Part shown: piece after piece, positions 24,701 through 34,500 of the stretch
Layout of the letters: each line of letters starts with the position of its first letter
How positions within the stretch are numbered: position 1 is the first letter of the stretch
Origin: Larus michahellis
Lineage: Eukaryota > Chordata > Aves > Charadriiformes > Laridae
Length of the DNA stretch: 64,000 nt
NCBI RefSeq assembly: GCF_964199755.1
Contig: NC_133903.1
Span: 3,427,001 to 3,491,000 of the forward strand
Direction of reading: 5' to 3'
Notes under the pieces: generated by a model
Seen by the model: the letters and a program-made list of their open reading frames with translations, nothing else
Databases searched by the model: none
What the model was told of the DNA's origin: nothing
Position numbers and translations under genes: made by a program

Positions 24701-27365
24701 CCTTGGGTTTTGGTGAGGAGGAAGGAGTCACCACTGGCGCCCCAGTGGGACCAGGCCCCAGTGCCACCCGGCTGTGCCAGGTGGGGTCTAGAGCTACGTG
24801 GCCTCGACTCCTCAGTCCTCAAAGGTGCCTCATCTTCTCTTTCAGACCTTCATCTTCACGGATGGCGAGGATGAGGAGCTGAAGAAGCAAGCACGTGAGT
24901 CCGTGGCCCTTGTCCCTTTGCATGCATCACCTGGAGAGGTTCTCTGAGGAGCCCCTGCCTGGGGAGCACGGCTGGCATGGAGCCTGCCCCGGGAACTCCG
25001 AAAAAATGGCCAAAATGCCACCAGTTACAGCCCTCAGGAGCTCTCACCGTCGGGACCTGGGCTGAGAACAAGGGCAACTTGTTTCACTGATGGTGCCTAA
25101 AGCACCCTCTGCCTGGAAGCCCCACATGGGGATGGGTTTCCTTCCCAGTCAGCCCAGTGCTGGGGAGCACGCTAACTGGTTGGGGGTGCCTTTGCACCAG
25201 TGTGTCCCTGGGGCGAGCTGGGATTGATAGGCAACATGGGCAGGGTTTCATGGGAGCATTTCCCTGGCAGCCGGTCCCTCGGGCCAGGGTCAGCTCCATC
25301 TATTCTCCCCATGCAAATGACTCCTTTTCAGGCCGGGAAGGGATTGCCTTTGAGCTGGGCAAGCAAATAACAGGTGGCTGCTGTGGGAAAAGGCAGTGGG
25401 AAGAGGGCAGGATTTCGGCTATTGTGTCGTGGGTGGAGAAGCCAGCTCACGGACACCCCCGGGGTGGCTGGTGCACGGCCCCAGGATGGGCAAGGTGGCG
25501 TAGGGTGGCATCATGCGCGTGGGATACGGCTCAACTCTGGTGCACCTGCTGCATCCACATCCCTTGCTCATCCCTTCCCTTGTCTCGTGTGGATCTAAAA
25601 GCCATTACCCCCCCAAAAAATCATTCTTTGCCCAAAGTGATGTGGCAGGGAAGCCATCGAGCATCCTTGGGGTTTCCATCCCACCTGCTGCCCCTGGAAT
25701 GTGCATGGTGAAGCATCGCTGCTCGAGCAGGCGGGGAGGCGTGGGATACCCCGGCACCGGGCGTTGACCCCTGTCTCTTCCCGCAGGAAACGTCATCAAC
25801 ACCAACTGCTCGGCCGCCCACAGCCGGCAGGCCCTCTCCTGCAAGATGGCCGTGGAGTACGACAAGTTCATCGAGTCTGGCAGAAAGTAAGCAGTGCCCG
25901 GCGCTGCCGCGGGGGACGGCGGGGCTGGGCGGGGGGTGTGGTGGGATGGTCCAGGCAGAGGCTGTTTGTGTTGTTTGGGGCCGTATCTCATCATGGGGTC
26001 TGGGGAATTGCCCCGGCCCGGCGTGACACTGCTGCCACCGCAGGTGGTTCTGCCATGTGGACGATGACAACTACGTGAACGTGCGGACGCTGGTGAAGCT
26101 GCTCTCCAGCTACCCCCACACGCAGGACATCTACATCGGGAAGCCCAGCCTGGACCGGCCCATCCAGGCGACGGAGAGGATCAGCGAGAACAAGATGGTG
26201 AGGGGGCGAGGGGGAGAGGTTGGGGCTGGGGTTCGCCCCCCGCTCGGCGGCAGGAGGTCTCACTGCCGTTGCTTCCCCTCTCTCGCAGCACCCTGTGCAT
26301 TTCTGGTTTGCCACGGGAGGAGCGGGGTTTTGTATCAGCCGGGGGCTGGCGCTGAAGATGAGCCCGTGGGCCAGGTAAGAGCCTTGGCTTTGCTCTCCCG
26401 TGGGGACTCACTGTGGTCCCAGCGGGGCACAGAGCGGTGACATCTTTGGGGATGGACGTTCGACCATGTTCTACCACCCTGCCTTGCTGAGGGTGTCTGT
26501 AGGGGGCTTGCAAAGAAGCTGGGAAGAACCTCGGTTCCCCCAAGTCTAATTGACTTTTAATTAGAGCTAGAGCTGGGCACCCCCTGGCCAAGCCCAGACC
26601 CTGCGGGGTGGCCACATATCCCTGGGCTTTGCTCCTCTGCAGCTCCTCTCTCTCTCCCCGCAGCGGGGGCCACTTCATGAGCACGGCGGAGAAGATCCGC
26701 CTGCCCGACGACTGCACTATTGGCTACATCATTGAGTCCGTGCTGGGGGTGAAGCTCATCCGCAGCAACCTCTTCCACTCACACCTGGAGAACCTCCACC
26801 AGGTGCCCAAGACGGAGATCCACAAACAGGTATCCCTGTCCTGATGCCCTGGGGTGGATGGAGGGCTTGGGTTGGATGGTACCATCATCTGCTTTCATGT
26901 TGGCACCTAAAAATTGGGCATCGCAACTAAGATGTTGATTTATGTGCTTCCAAAACATCAGCGGAGGGGGGAAAGCCCCATCAGCCCATCCCCGTGGGGC
27001 GATGCAGAGCGTAACTGGAGGCTGTGGGAAAAGGGGTGAATTTTGCAGCCCCCCCCATGCCCCTGCTCGATCCTCGTGATCGTGTCGGCTGCTTGACCCC
27101 ACTGCGTTTCCTCCCCGCCAGGTGACACTAAGCTACGGCATGTTCGAAAACAAGCGCAACTCCATCCACATGAAGGGAGCCTTCTCCGTCGAGGAGGACC
27201 CATCCAGGTGAGATGGGGGGACCCTGTCCCCTGCCCCGAGCCGGGGTGTCGCAGGGCCACCACCGTCCCGTGCTCAGCATCGCTCCTCTCCTCCGCAGGT
27301 TCCGCTCCGTGCACTGCCTGCTGTACCCCGACACGCCGTGGTGCCCCGCCAACGTGGTTTACTAG
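17093..27365 (+). CDS. LFNG: Lunatic fringe, complete coding region of 8 exons (beta-1,3-N-acetylglucosaminyltransferase)
   Basis: Seen: eight exons join in phase (393, 49, 100, 154, 86, 166, 86 and 67 bp) to give 366 residues, ending at TAG 27363-27365. The start ATG has A at -3 and opens the N-terminus MLKSCGR. Residues about 9-26 form a hydrophobic type II signal anchor. RARR at 77-80 is the proprotein-convertase site known in LFNG. The glycosyltransferase domain runs from about 99 to the end, with DDD at 187-189 (metal/UDP-sugar binding), [11 protein letters not shown] at 239-249, LPDDCT at 274-279 (family catalytic Asp region) and a sequon at N154. Known of the family: Golgi enzyme adding GlcNAc to O-fucose on Notch EGF repeats, tuning ligand choice and the somite clock. 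The N-terminus, RARR site and length separate it from MFNG and RFNG. No frameshift or missing key residue was seen. Confidence 0.98.
20861..20876. promoter_or_regulatory. Perfect 16-bp palindrome with two inverted SOX cores (LFNG intron 1)
   Basis: ACAATGAGCTCATTGT reads the same on both strands and presents two ACAAT SOX cores facing each other. An abrupt AT-rich island (20887-20916) follows in otherwise very GC-rich DNA. Such inverted pairs resemble SoxE/SoxD dimer sites. Enhancer function is inferred. Confidence 0.4.
21054..21104. repeat. Three-copy 17-bp minisatellite in LFNG intron 1
   Basis: Tandem units of GCCATGGTGGGGACGCT at 21054-21070, 21071-21087 and 21088-21104, with the third copy diverged. 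Confidence 0.9.
21708..21733. repeat. Poly-A tract of 26 in LFNG intron 1
   Basis: Uninterrupted A run in GC-rich intron DNA. No retrogene body was identified upstream. Confidence 0.95.
22695..22835. promoter_or_regulatory. Candidate enhancer in LFNG intron 1 (SOX, RUNX, MEF2 and homeodomain motifs)
   Basis: Within about 120 bp there is palindromic ACAATTGT (22711-22718), a RUNX-type TGTGGT (22722-22727), a perfect MEF2 motif CTATTTATAG (22728-22737) and a TAATCA homeodomain core near 22815. The segment is AT-rich against a GC-rich intron. Motif-based inference only. Confidence 0.4.
23096..23190. repeat. Two-copy 48-bp tandem duplication in LFNG intron 1
   Basis: Units 23096-23143 and 23144-23190 share TTGGGGGTGACCA starts and CCCCGTCCCACCCCAGC ends, differing at a few positions. 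Confidence 0.9.
24846..24894 (+). CDS. LFNG: LFNG coding exon 2
   Basis: 49 bp after a TTTCAG acceptor, ending at a GTGAGT donor after one base of codon 148. It encodes [16 protein letters not shown], the conserved fringe beta-strand and DGED loop. Confidence 0.96.
24895..25786 (+). other. LFNG: LFNG intron 2
   Basis: 892 bp, GTGAGT to CCGCAG. It contains a TGTGGGAA (CSL-type) motif at 25382-25389 and no other recognisable feature. Confidence 0.9.
25787..25886 (+). CDS. LFNG: LFNG coding exon 3
   Basis: 100 bp between a CCGCAG acceptor and a GTAAGC donor, entering in phase 1 and leaving in phase 2. It encodes [19 protein letters not shown] and then the [14 protein letters not shown] segment. 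It contains the N154-C-S glycosylation sequon found in LFNG orthologues. Confidence 0.97.
26044..26197 (+). CDS. LFNG: LFNG coding exon 4 (DDD motif)
   Basis: 154 bp, ending in phase 0 at a GTGAGG donor. It encodes [16 protein letters not shown] and onwards. D187-D188-D189 is the DxD-type motif that binds Mn2+ and UDP-GlcNAc in fringe enzymes. The exon continues through [20 protein letters not shown]. Confidence 0.97.
26289..26374 (+). CDS. LFNG: LFNG coding exon 5
   Basis: 86 bp between a CTCGCAG acceptor and a GTAAGA donor, leaving in phase 2. It encodes [20 protein letters not shown] and the following ALKMSPWA, a fringe signature block. Confidence 0.97.
26664..26829 (+). CDS. LFNG: LFNG coding exon 6
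   Basis: 166 bp after a CCGCAG acceptor, ending in phase 0 at a GTATCC donor. It encodes the [20 protein letters not shown] block with the family's catalytic Asp region, then the [11 protein letters not shown] and [13 protein letters not shown] segments. Confidence 0.97.
27122..27207 (+). CDS. LFNG: LFNG coding exon 7
   Basis: 86 bp between a CGCCAG acceptor and a GTGAGA donor, leaving in phase 2. It encodes [19 protein letters not shown] and AFSVEEDPS, typical of the fringe C-terminal third. Confidence 0.97.
27299..27365 (+). CDS. LFNG: LFNG coding exon 8 (terminal coding exon)
   Basis: 67 bp including the TAG stop, after a CCGCAG acceptor. It completes codon 345 (Arg) and encodes [20 protein letters not shown] plus a final Tyr, the conserved C-terminus with the Cys pair C351 and C360. 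Confidence 0.97.
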
Positions 27366-28588
27366 GAGACGCGTGTCCCCTCCAACCTCGTCCCGAATTT
27401 CCCCGGTATCCGACGGGCGTGCGGGACCTGCGTGCGGGTGTTGTCGGTCCGGCCTCGCCGCGAGGCGGACGGTCGGAGACGTCGTTGCTGTGGTATTGCA
27501 CAGTGTGTGTGTACTGAAGGCTGCTGTGCGGCCCCTTGTCCCCTGCCCTGCCTGCCCCGCTGCCCGCGCCCGCTGCCCGCTCCGTCCGGGACGGCGGGGA
27601 GGGGACGGGTCCTGAGCACTTAACCGCTGGGCACCCCACGGCGCCGGCGAGCCCCACGCCATGTGTGGGGAGCGACCGTGGGCGCTGCGTGGCTCTGCCT
27701 CCCCCAGGCTTGCTTCTCCTTTTTTTGTTTTGTTTTGGTTGTTTTTTTTTTTTTTTTCCTTTTAAATGTTAAGTGTTTTTTGCTGTGTGCCTCCGTCGCC
27801 CCCCTCACCCGCCCCGTCCTCTCTCCCAGCCCCAAAATCTCAGCAGCGAAGCTCCAGCTCCCGATGGGGATGATGAAGGGTCAGCGGGGCGTCCCGCTGC
27901 CCGGCTCGGTGGGCAGGGGGGGCCTCCCCGCCACGGCTGACGCTGCTCCAGGGCGCTGCGAAGCTGCCGGGTGCTGGGGGGCCGCACTGGAGGGGGACGG
28001 GGGGGTGGGCTGCGAGCCGGTGTTGGCGTGAGTGCCGTTTCCCGGAGCTCCCCTCCTCTGGCTAAACTGTTGCTGGCGGCATCGATCTATGCACTATTTA
28101 TAGAGACTAATGTAAAGATTTTCTATAAATACAGGGTGGGGGGGGGTGGGAGGAGGATTTTCCCGGAGCCGCCGGCACAGTGTGGGTGCTGTGTTTGTAG
28201 TCTCCCTCCAGTGCTGCCCCCCCGCCTGCTCGCCGGCCCGCGCCTTTGCGAAGGAGCACTTTGGGGGCTGTGTGGGTGTCCGTGTCCCCCCCCGCCGTGG
28301 GGCCGGAGCATCTTCCATCCATCCCTGGCTCGGCAGCGGGGGATGCTGCAGTGGCCGGAGCACCCAAGAGGTGCCCGGACGGATGGACACCCACCGTGGG
28401 CAGGCGGCGTTTCCCAGCCTGGCCCTTGCTCCCTGCCGATGTAGCCGGGGAGGGAGAAGGATTCAACATCCCCCCACCTGCCACCCTGCCTGCCCCCCCC
28501 AGCCCTGTGCTCCTGGGATAAGCAGGCTGAGCCGGAGCTGAACATTTCCAACCCGAAGCTGAGTGAAAATAGCCCATAATGGGTGCGT

Positions 28589-28596
28589 TGTAAATA
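28589..28596 (+). promoter_or_regulatory. LFNG: Pumilio response element in LFNG 3' UTR
   Basis: TGTAAATA fits the UGUANAUA consensus. It is 12 nt upstream of the miR-200 seed match. This would suit an unstable, oscillating transcript, but that role is inferred. Confidence 0.45.
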
Positions 28597-28607
28597 TGTT
28601 ATTGCGC

Positions 28608-28614
28608 CAGTATT
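28608..28614 (+). promoter_or_regulatory. LFNG: miR-200b/c/429 7-mer seed match in LFNG 3' UTR
   Basis: CAGTATT matches seed positions 2-8 of miR-200b/c/429. It lies next to a Pumilio element in the AU-rich distal 3' UTR. Function is inferred from the motif only. Confidence 0.4.
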
Positions 28615-28948
28615 TTTTTTACTGTGCCTCTTTTTTTAAAAAAAAAACAAAAACAAAAACAAAAAAAAAAAAACAACAAAAAAAACCCCAAACAAAAACC
28701 ATTGAGAATTATGTAGATTTTAAAATGCTTTTTATACGTTTTCTGTGGATCGGAAAAAAAAAAACCCAACCCCAACCTTCTGATAATCTGTTTAAGAAAG
28801 AAAAAAAAAAAAATTTGCGATGTCTTGTAACTATCACTTACCTTAATTTATGTGTTCCAGTATCTGGAACGTCACTCTGTGCTTTTTATAACTAGGATGC
28901 GTTTAAAGCAATAGATGTGGGATGGGGAACGAGCATGGACAGCGTGTT

Positions 28949-28956
28949 CTCAGGGA
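28949..28956 (+). promoter_or_regulatory. LFNG: miR-125 8-mer seed match in LFNG 3' UTR
   Basis: CTCAGGGA is the full 8-mer target of the miR-125a/b-5p seed. It lies about 50 nt before the polyadenylation signal. Known: miR-125a-5p control of Lfng mRNA has been reported in the chick segmentation clock, so this is likely the equivalent site. Confidence 0.65.
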
Positions 28957-29001
28957 CTTGAACCCGATCGCTGCCACGGGGTCCCCGTGGGAGCCGTCAC
29001 C

Positions 29002-29007
29002 AATAAA
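29002..29007 (+). terminator. LFNG: LFNG polyadenylation signal AATAAA
   Basis: Canonical hexamer 1.64 kb past the stop, followed by a T-run and a GT-rich segment suitable as a downstream element. No other AATAAA lies between the stop codon and here. Confidence 0.8.
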
Positions 29008-29616
29008 GCAGCTTTTTTGCTGACCACAGTCACCTGGTCCCGGGCTCCGGCGTCTCTTTATGGATGGGCTGCGCTGAACACCCCCGTCTTCCCCTCCCCG
29101 ACACCCCCGCGGATGTTATCGCCTCTAGTGAAGCTCTCAGGGATGCAGCGAGGAGGGGTCGCGCCTGCATCCCTCTCTGTTCCCACGGGTACCGCTGGCT
29201 GTTTGCATCCCCGGGTGCGAGGGTCCTCTCCTCCTCCCTCCCCTCCCCAAAAGGCCAGGGCCGGGCTCGACACCTCGGGGCTGGTTTTTCCCAGGCTCGG
29301 GAGGGGGGTGGGAGCCGGTTGTTAGCAGGGTGCTGTTAACAGCCAGCAGGCAGGCGTGTGCGTGGGAAGGTTGGGGGCTGCGGGGGGGCTGAGCCCCGTC
29401 CCTCCTCCCAGCCCTCCCTTCGCCCTCTCCAACACCGACTCAGCCGACACCGAGCACCCACCTGCCAGTAACAAGCCCCAGTTTTCACGGGATGTGGCAA
29501 TAGCGGAAAATCTTGCCCCCCCCATACTAAAACCAGCCCTGTTTGTGCCACATCGGTACCGGTTTTCGCCTGCGCCATTCTCTCCTCCCCCCCGCCTTCC
29601 TCTGTACCCAGCATCT

Positions 29617-29655
29617 GTTTTTTTTTTCTTTTTTTTTTTTTTTTTTTTTTTTTTT
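29617..29655. repeat. Poly-T tract
   Basis: Nearly pure T for about 38 bp, interrupted by one C. No target-site duplication or retrogene body was recognised beside it. Confidence 0.9.
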
Positions 29656-29874
29656 CAATTTCTTTTCGAGGCACACTTTCTTACTTCACAGTTTCACTTG
29701 AATCTCTGGGTTATCGGGGGTTGGCCTTGCTAAAAATATGGCCCAGCAGGAAGTCGGCGTGTGCTAAAGCAGCAACCCCTCCTCCCCGCACCCCCGCTCG
29801 CTTCAGACAGCCCCAAAAGTCAGAAAAAAAAAAATAAATAATCCCCCAAATTCTGCAGTTCTTGGTGGGCAGAG

Positions 29875-29898
29875 GGGTGTGTGTGGGTGTGGGTGTGG

Positions 29899-29930
<32 letters not shown>
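29875..29930. repeat. GT microsatellite (compound)
   Basis: Imperfect GTGTGGGTGTGG units followed by about 14 uninterrupted GT units, then a G-run. Alternating purine-pyrimidine DNA with Z-DNA potential. Confidence 0.95.
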
Positions 29931-29931
<1 letters not shown>

Positions 29932-30615
29932 CGGGGGGGCTGCAGATCCTGCCCTGGGGAACTGAGCATCACCCTCACCCGGATCCCCCCCCCCGAAAAG
30001 TCATAGGTACCCAAAAAGCTCTCCGGAGAAAGGAGGGTGGACAGCAAACCCTGCAAAGCCGCCTTCACGCAGCGCGCGGGGCTCAGGGCTGGGGCGCTGG
30101 TGGGTGCAGGGTTTGGTGCCTCTCGGTTTGTGTCTCTCCGCACCCCCCCCCCGCACTGTCCCCGGCACGGGGTCAGCGAAGGGGACCTGCGTCAGGCGCA
30201 GGAAGCCGTGCCACCCGCCGCTCGCCCGCGTATTTTCCTATTGCTCACCGGGCCGCGGTTTCGGCAGCGCGGGCGCTTCCCGGCAGCGATGCCGTCACCC
30301 CTTCTGCAGGCTGGCCCTGCCACCGCTCCCCCGCCAGGGACGGGGACATCCAACCAGGATGGGGACATTCAGCCAGGACGGGGCAGCACCCATTGCACCC
30401 AGGCACAGCTGGGTGCAGGGGGCCTGTTTGCTGCAAAACAGCCCAAATCTTGTGCTAAGCACCCACTGGGGGGGCCGGGGGCTGTGGCATGGGGCTGGGA
30501 TGCTGTTGCAAGGAGCAGGAGCCCCTTGGCAGGGGTAAAGGGTTGGCAGCGGGTAGGGGGGTGGTGGGGGGGGGGGGAATGCTGGGCACGGTGCAACACC
30601 CGGAGGGGGCTTAAA

Positions 30616-30806
30616 AAATAATAAGATAAAAAAAAAAAAAAAAAAAAAAGATTAAAATAAAATAAAGTATAAAAGATAGAATAAAAAATAAAATAAAGTA
30701 AAATATAACAAAATAAAATAAAATAAAATAAAATAAAATAAAATAAAATAAAATAAAATAAAATAAAATAAAATATTAAAAAAATAAAATAAAATAAAAT
30801 AAAATA
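30616..30806. repeat. AAAAT-type microsatellite array
   Basis: A 20-base A run, then degenerate AAAAT/AAAGT units, then about 13 perfect AAAAT units (about 30710-30773) and a short second block. On the minus strand it reads as a meaningless Phe/Ile/Leu/Tyr-rich frame. Confidence 0.95.
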
Positions 30807-31512
30807 CACCCCACTGAGCCTTCAGGAGCGGGGGCAGGCAGCACACCATCCCTCCGGTTTGTCCCACACCAGACTCCCAGCCTCTCCCTCCTCCCTCCCT
30901 CCTCGTGGGCTGAAAAGTAAATAAATACAGGCATTAATAAACAAGAGGAAAACAAAAGCCAAGCCTGCTGCTCTCGCATACTTGGCGGGCTCGTCAGGCC
31001 AGCCTGCTTTCATCTGCGCCCCGGCGCTGCCGTGGGACGTCCTGTTTACTCTCGTCTGCTCGTGGCGGCTGATAAGGCGGCTGTACCTTTTGGAGAGCGA
31101 TGGTCTGGGGACAAGCCCGGCTTGGTGGGGACACTGCCATCACATAGGGACCACCGTCCTGCCCAAGGGATGCTCCGGCACCGCACCTGGACAAAGGCTT
31201 TCCTGCTGCCCGGGTGGTTGCAGCATCACGGGTCGAGAGTAACACACTGCTTTAGTCCTTTTGCTGCTCCTCCACCTCCTTTATTTATTTTTATATTTTT
31301 TTTTTTTTTTTGCTTCATTTTACATTTGGGTTACTCGGAACTCGACTCCGCGTGACTCCCTGTGGTCCCAGCCTGGCTGTGGCTGCTCACCAGGGCGCTG
31401 GGTGTGCGGCGACGGGACCAACACCCGTCCTGGCACCGACGGGACGGACACCTGGCACCGACGGTGCCGATAAACAGTTGAGACTCGGGGTGGGACAGGA
31501 CTGGTGGTGGCG

Positions 31513-31513
<1 letters not shown>

Positions 31514-31558
<45 letters not shown>
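31514..31558. repeat. GT microsatellite, 22 units
   Basis: Uninterrupted GT dinucleotides. Likely polymorphic. Confidence 0.97.
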
Positions 31559-31559
<1 letters not shown>

Positions 31560-34500
31560 AGGAGACAACAAAACTTGTGTGAATCGGCTCCAAGCGCCAC
31601 TTCCAGCGGCTCTGGCGCAGCAAACTGGAATATTTGTGGGAAACGAACATAAAAGTGGACGAATTGCAGGGCCGGAGCGATGCACGCAGCACACCAGCTG
31701 CGGATTTGGGAGCCGCCTGGTCCAGGGCTGGGAGAAGAGAGCGCTGGGTCCCCGTGGGGGGGGGGATGAGCTGTCCCCCCACCTCTGTGCAGCCAGAGGT
31801 GACTAAATCCCCCATCAGCATCCTCTGCCTTGGAGCGAGGGGCTGCCAAGCCCTGTGGCAGGTAGCGATGGCTTCAGCACGGCCGAGACGCAGCGCTGGG
31901 GGGCGCAGGGCAACTCCCCCCCCCAGCAAAAGCAGCTCCCAGCCATCACCCACATCCCCTTTATTTTTTTCACCTTTCTACTATTTCCCACCCCTGCATC
32001 ACTTGCAGGTGGTTAAAAGAAATACAACCCCCCCCCCCCCCCCCCGCCCCCAACCCTCCAAAGTTTTATTTTTCTCTTCCTGACTTTTAAGACCAGCCTT
32101 GAATCGATCAAAACCAATCCCCCCCCCCACAGCCCCGGCCCTGGGGCTCCCACACCCGCCTCGGCCGCCCAGCTCTGCTCCCGTAGCCATTTGGCAAGCC
32201 AAGAGCGGAGGAGGAGATGAATTGAGCATCTTAAAAGCAGCTGGAAACGCTTCCCATGGCGCTGCCGGACGAGACCCACGGCGCTGCCGCACCGCTGTAT
32301 GGCCCCGCTCCCAATCCTTCCCTCCTCCTCCTCGGCGGATGTGTCCTCCTCCATCCCCCCAAACCGGGGTGGCTTCACCGGGGTGGGGGGGGGACAGTGT
32401 CGGTTTGTTCCTGCCCCCACTGAGGGGACAGCAGTGACACCACCCAGCAAAGCAGCGGCCAGCGCTGGGGGATGCTCCAGCCGTGTCCACATCAGCCTGG
32501 GGAGCTCCCCCCTTTATTTAGAGGGGGGGACGACAGGACGGGCTGTTGAGTTCGAAGCCCCTCGGGGAGCGGGGGGGCCTGCTGGCTCCCTGCCCAAGCA
32601 GCCCACGGGCCCCAGAGCAGCCGCGTTTTGAGCGGGATCACGAGTGACCGGGTGATTTATGGGGTGCAAGCGCCAGGTCCCGCGGTGTTGCGCTGGTGGG
32701 AAGAGGAAGCGGGCGGGAGAACGACCAGCATCTGCGACACCTCACAGTGAGAAGGGAGCTCTGCTGCCTCCCACTCCCCTCCACGCACCGGGCTGGGATT
32801 AAAAATAAATGCCTGAGGAGGGATTTTTTGCTGAGGTCATGGTGAGAAACGCCGCCTGCGCCGGGCAAAGACCTTCCTGCAGAGCCGCGGCAAAGCGCCC
32901 TGCGTGCGGCAACGGAGACATCACCCACAGAAGGAAAAGTCCTTCTGCCCCTGCCGCCATCCGTCCTTACTCCACGAGGGCACAGCAGTGCGACCGGCTG
33001 CTCCATCACGGTGGCTGGACCCATGGCCCGAGGTGGCCACAGCCAGGCCACCCTCCCTCCTTCCCTGGCCGCCAGAGCCAGTGAAGGCGGCTGGCAAACG
33101 TGTGGGGTGGTCACGTCCCCCTGTACCGCGGCGCTGTGACCCCTGGAGTGGCTCCAGGCCGGGCTGCAATGGCGGGGTGCGGAGGAGCCCTGCCGAGCCC
33201 CGGGGTGCAGCGGGGCTGGACGGGCCCTGGGCCAGCAGCAGCATCTCTCCCCTCGCCCTTCCCGTGGCTGCCTCCTCTTGCAAACCCTTCCAGCCGCCAA
33301 GAGCAGGACTTCAGCATCCCCATGTGGTCAGACAGATCAGAGTCTCCCTGTTTAGGCTTTTCTTTCAAGCCAAGGGGCCAGCGGGCGCTCGGCTGTCTGT
33401 CCTGGCCTCCCTCACCCTGAGAGGGCTGGCCATGACCCTGAAAGCAGACCTGCCGGGGCAGAGTGGGATGGGGTCATTCCTCGGGGACAAGGGTGCTTTA
33501 GAAGGGGTCAGAGGAGATGAGATGGGATTTCCTCTGCCTGCTGCCTTCCCTGGACAAGTGGGGAGGCAGAGCCCCGACGAGACCCTGCCAAAGGAGAGCT
33601 GTGACTCCAGATCTCAGGTGCATCCGATGGAATGACGCTGGGCAGACCCAGGCTTCAGCATCACCAGCAGCCGCTGCACGCACAGTGCCACGTTCCGCAG
33701 AAAGCATCGCCCCGCCAAGTAGCACCTGCCGTTTCCCACCCCGAGAGGTGCCAGGAGGTGGGGACATGTAGCCCGTACCTGCGTCCCAGCGAGCACGCCG
33801 CAACCACCGGCTTTGCCTGCCGGTTTTCCAGCCGCCAACCCACCGGCAGCTCCGGGAGGCAGCGCTCCTGTTAGCACAGCTCAGCACACCACAGAGCAAA
33901 GAAGTTTGAAAGCATCTCCCCAGGGCACACCTCCCTGCTTTATCTCCCAGGACAGAGATCTAATGGACCACTACTGAAGGCTGATGAGAAGGCAAGGTTT
34001 ATTCAAACACATCCTTCACCCTCCCCTCTGGTTTCTGCCGGCTCCTGGTTGCTCCGGGGAGAGCCATACCCTGCTCCGGCCGGGACAGGCAGCGGAGCAG
34101 CAGGGCGAGCGAAGCCTGCGGCTGCTGGAAAGCACTGGGAAAGGTCACCGCAGGTGGCTTTTGCACGTTCCCAGCCCTGGTGGGAGTCTGTAAACCTTGT
34201 AAAATATTTACGTGCTGACTCCGATGGGGGCTTGATTTTCCTTTGCGCCGTCCGATTCCCTTCACTGCTCCCCAAGCCCTTGGCACCGGAGAGCAGGTTT
34301 AATCAGCTCACGTCCGGGATGAAGACGGAAAACGTGGGTTCCTCTTTTAGGGGTGGGAAAGAAAAGAAGGGAGGCAAATCTGTCAGTTATTAGTGAAGGG
34401 AGGAAAACTGGTGTCTGTCGAGATTCACAGCAGTGAGGGCGAAAGGCAGCAAAGAGCCCTCTGTGGTTCTGCACTGCACCGACGGGCAGGACTCGAGGGC

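Larger units (their letters stand above)
17486..24845 (+). other. LFNG: LFNG intron 1 (7.4 kb, no coding exon)
   Basis: GC-rich intron with homopolymer tracts (T at about 18581-18603, A at 21708-21733, T at 22471-22489), two small tandem repeats (21054-21104 and 23096-23190) and enhancer-like islands near 20.86, 22.7 and 23.6 kb. Large open frames on both strands have no recognisable protein content. A G-run-rich stretch at 20721-20743 could form a G-quadruplex. Confidence 0.85.
27366..29025 (+). other. LFNG: LFNG 3' UTR
   Basis: Runs from the stop codon to just beyond the only canonical AATAAA found (29002-29007), about 1.66 kb. It contains a U-rich tract (27720-27764), an A-rich tract (28638-28685), AUUUA pentamers near 28097 and 28846, a Pumilio element and miRNA seed matches listed separately. 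The cleavage position is inferred from the signal plus about 15-20 nt. Confidence 0.8.
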
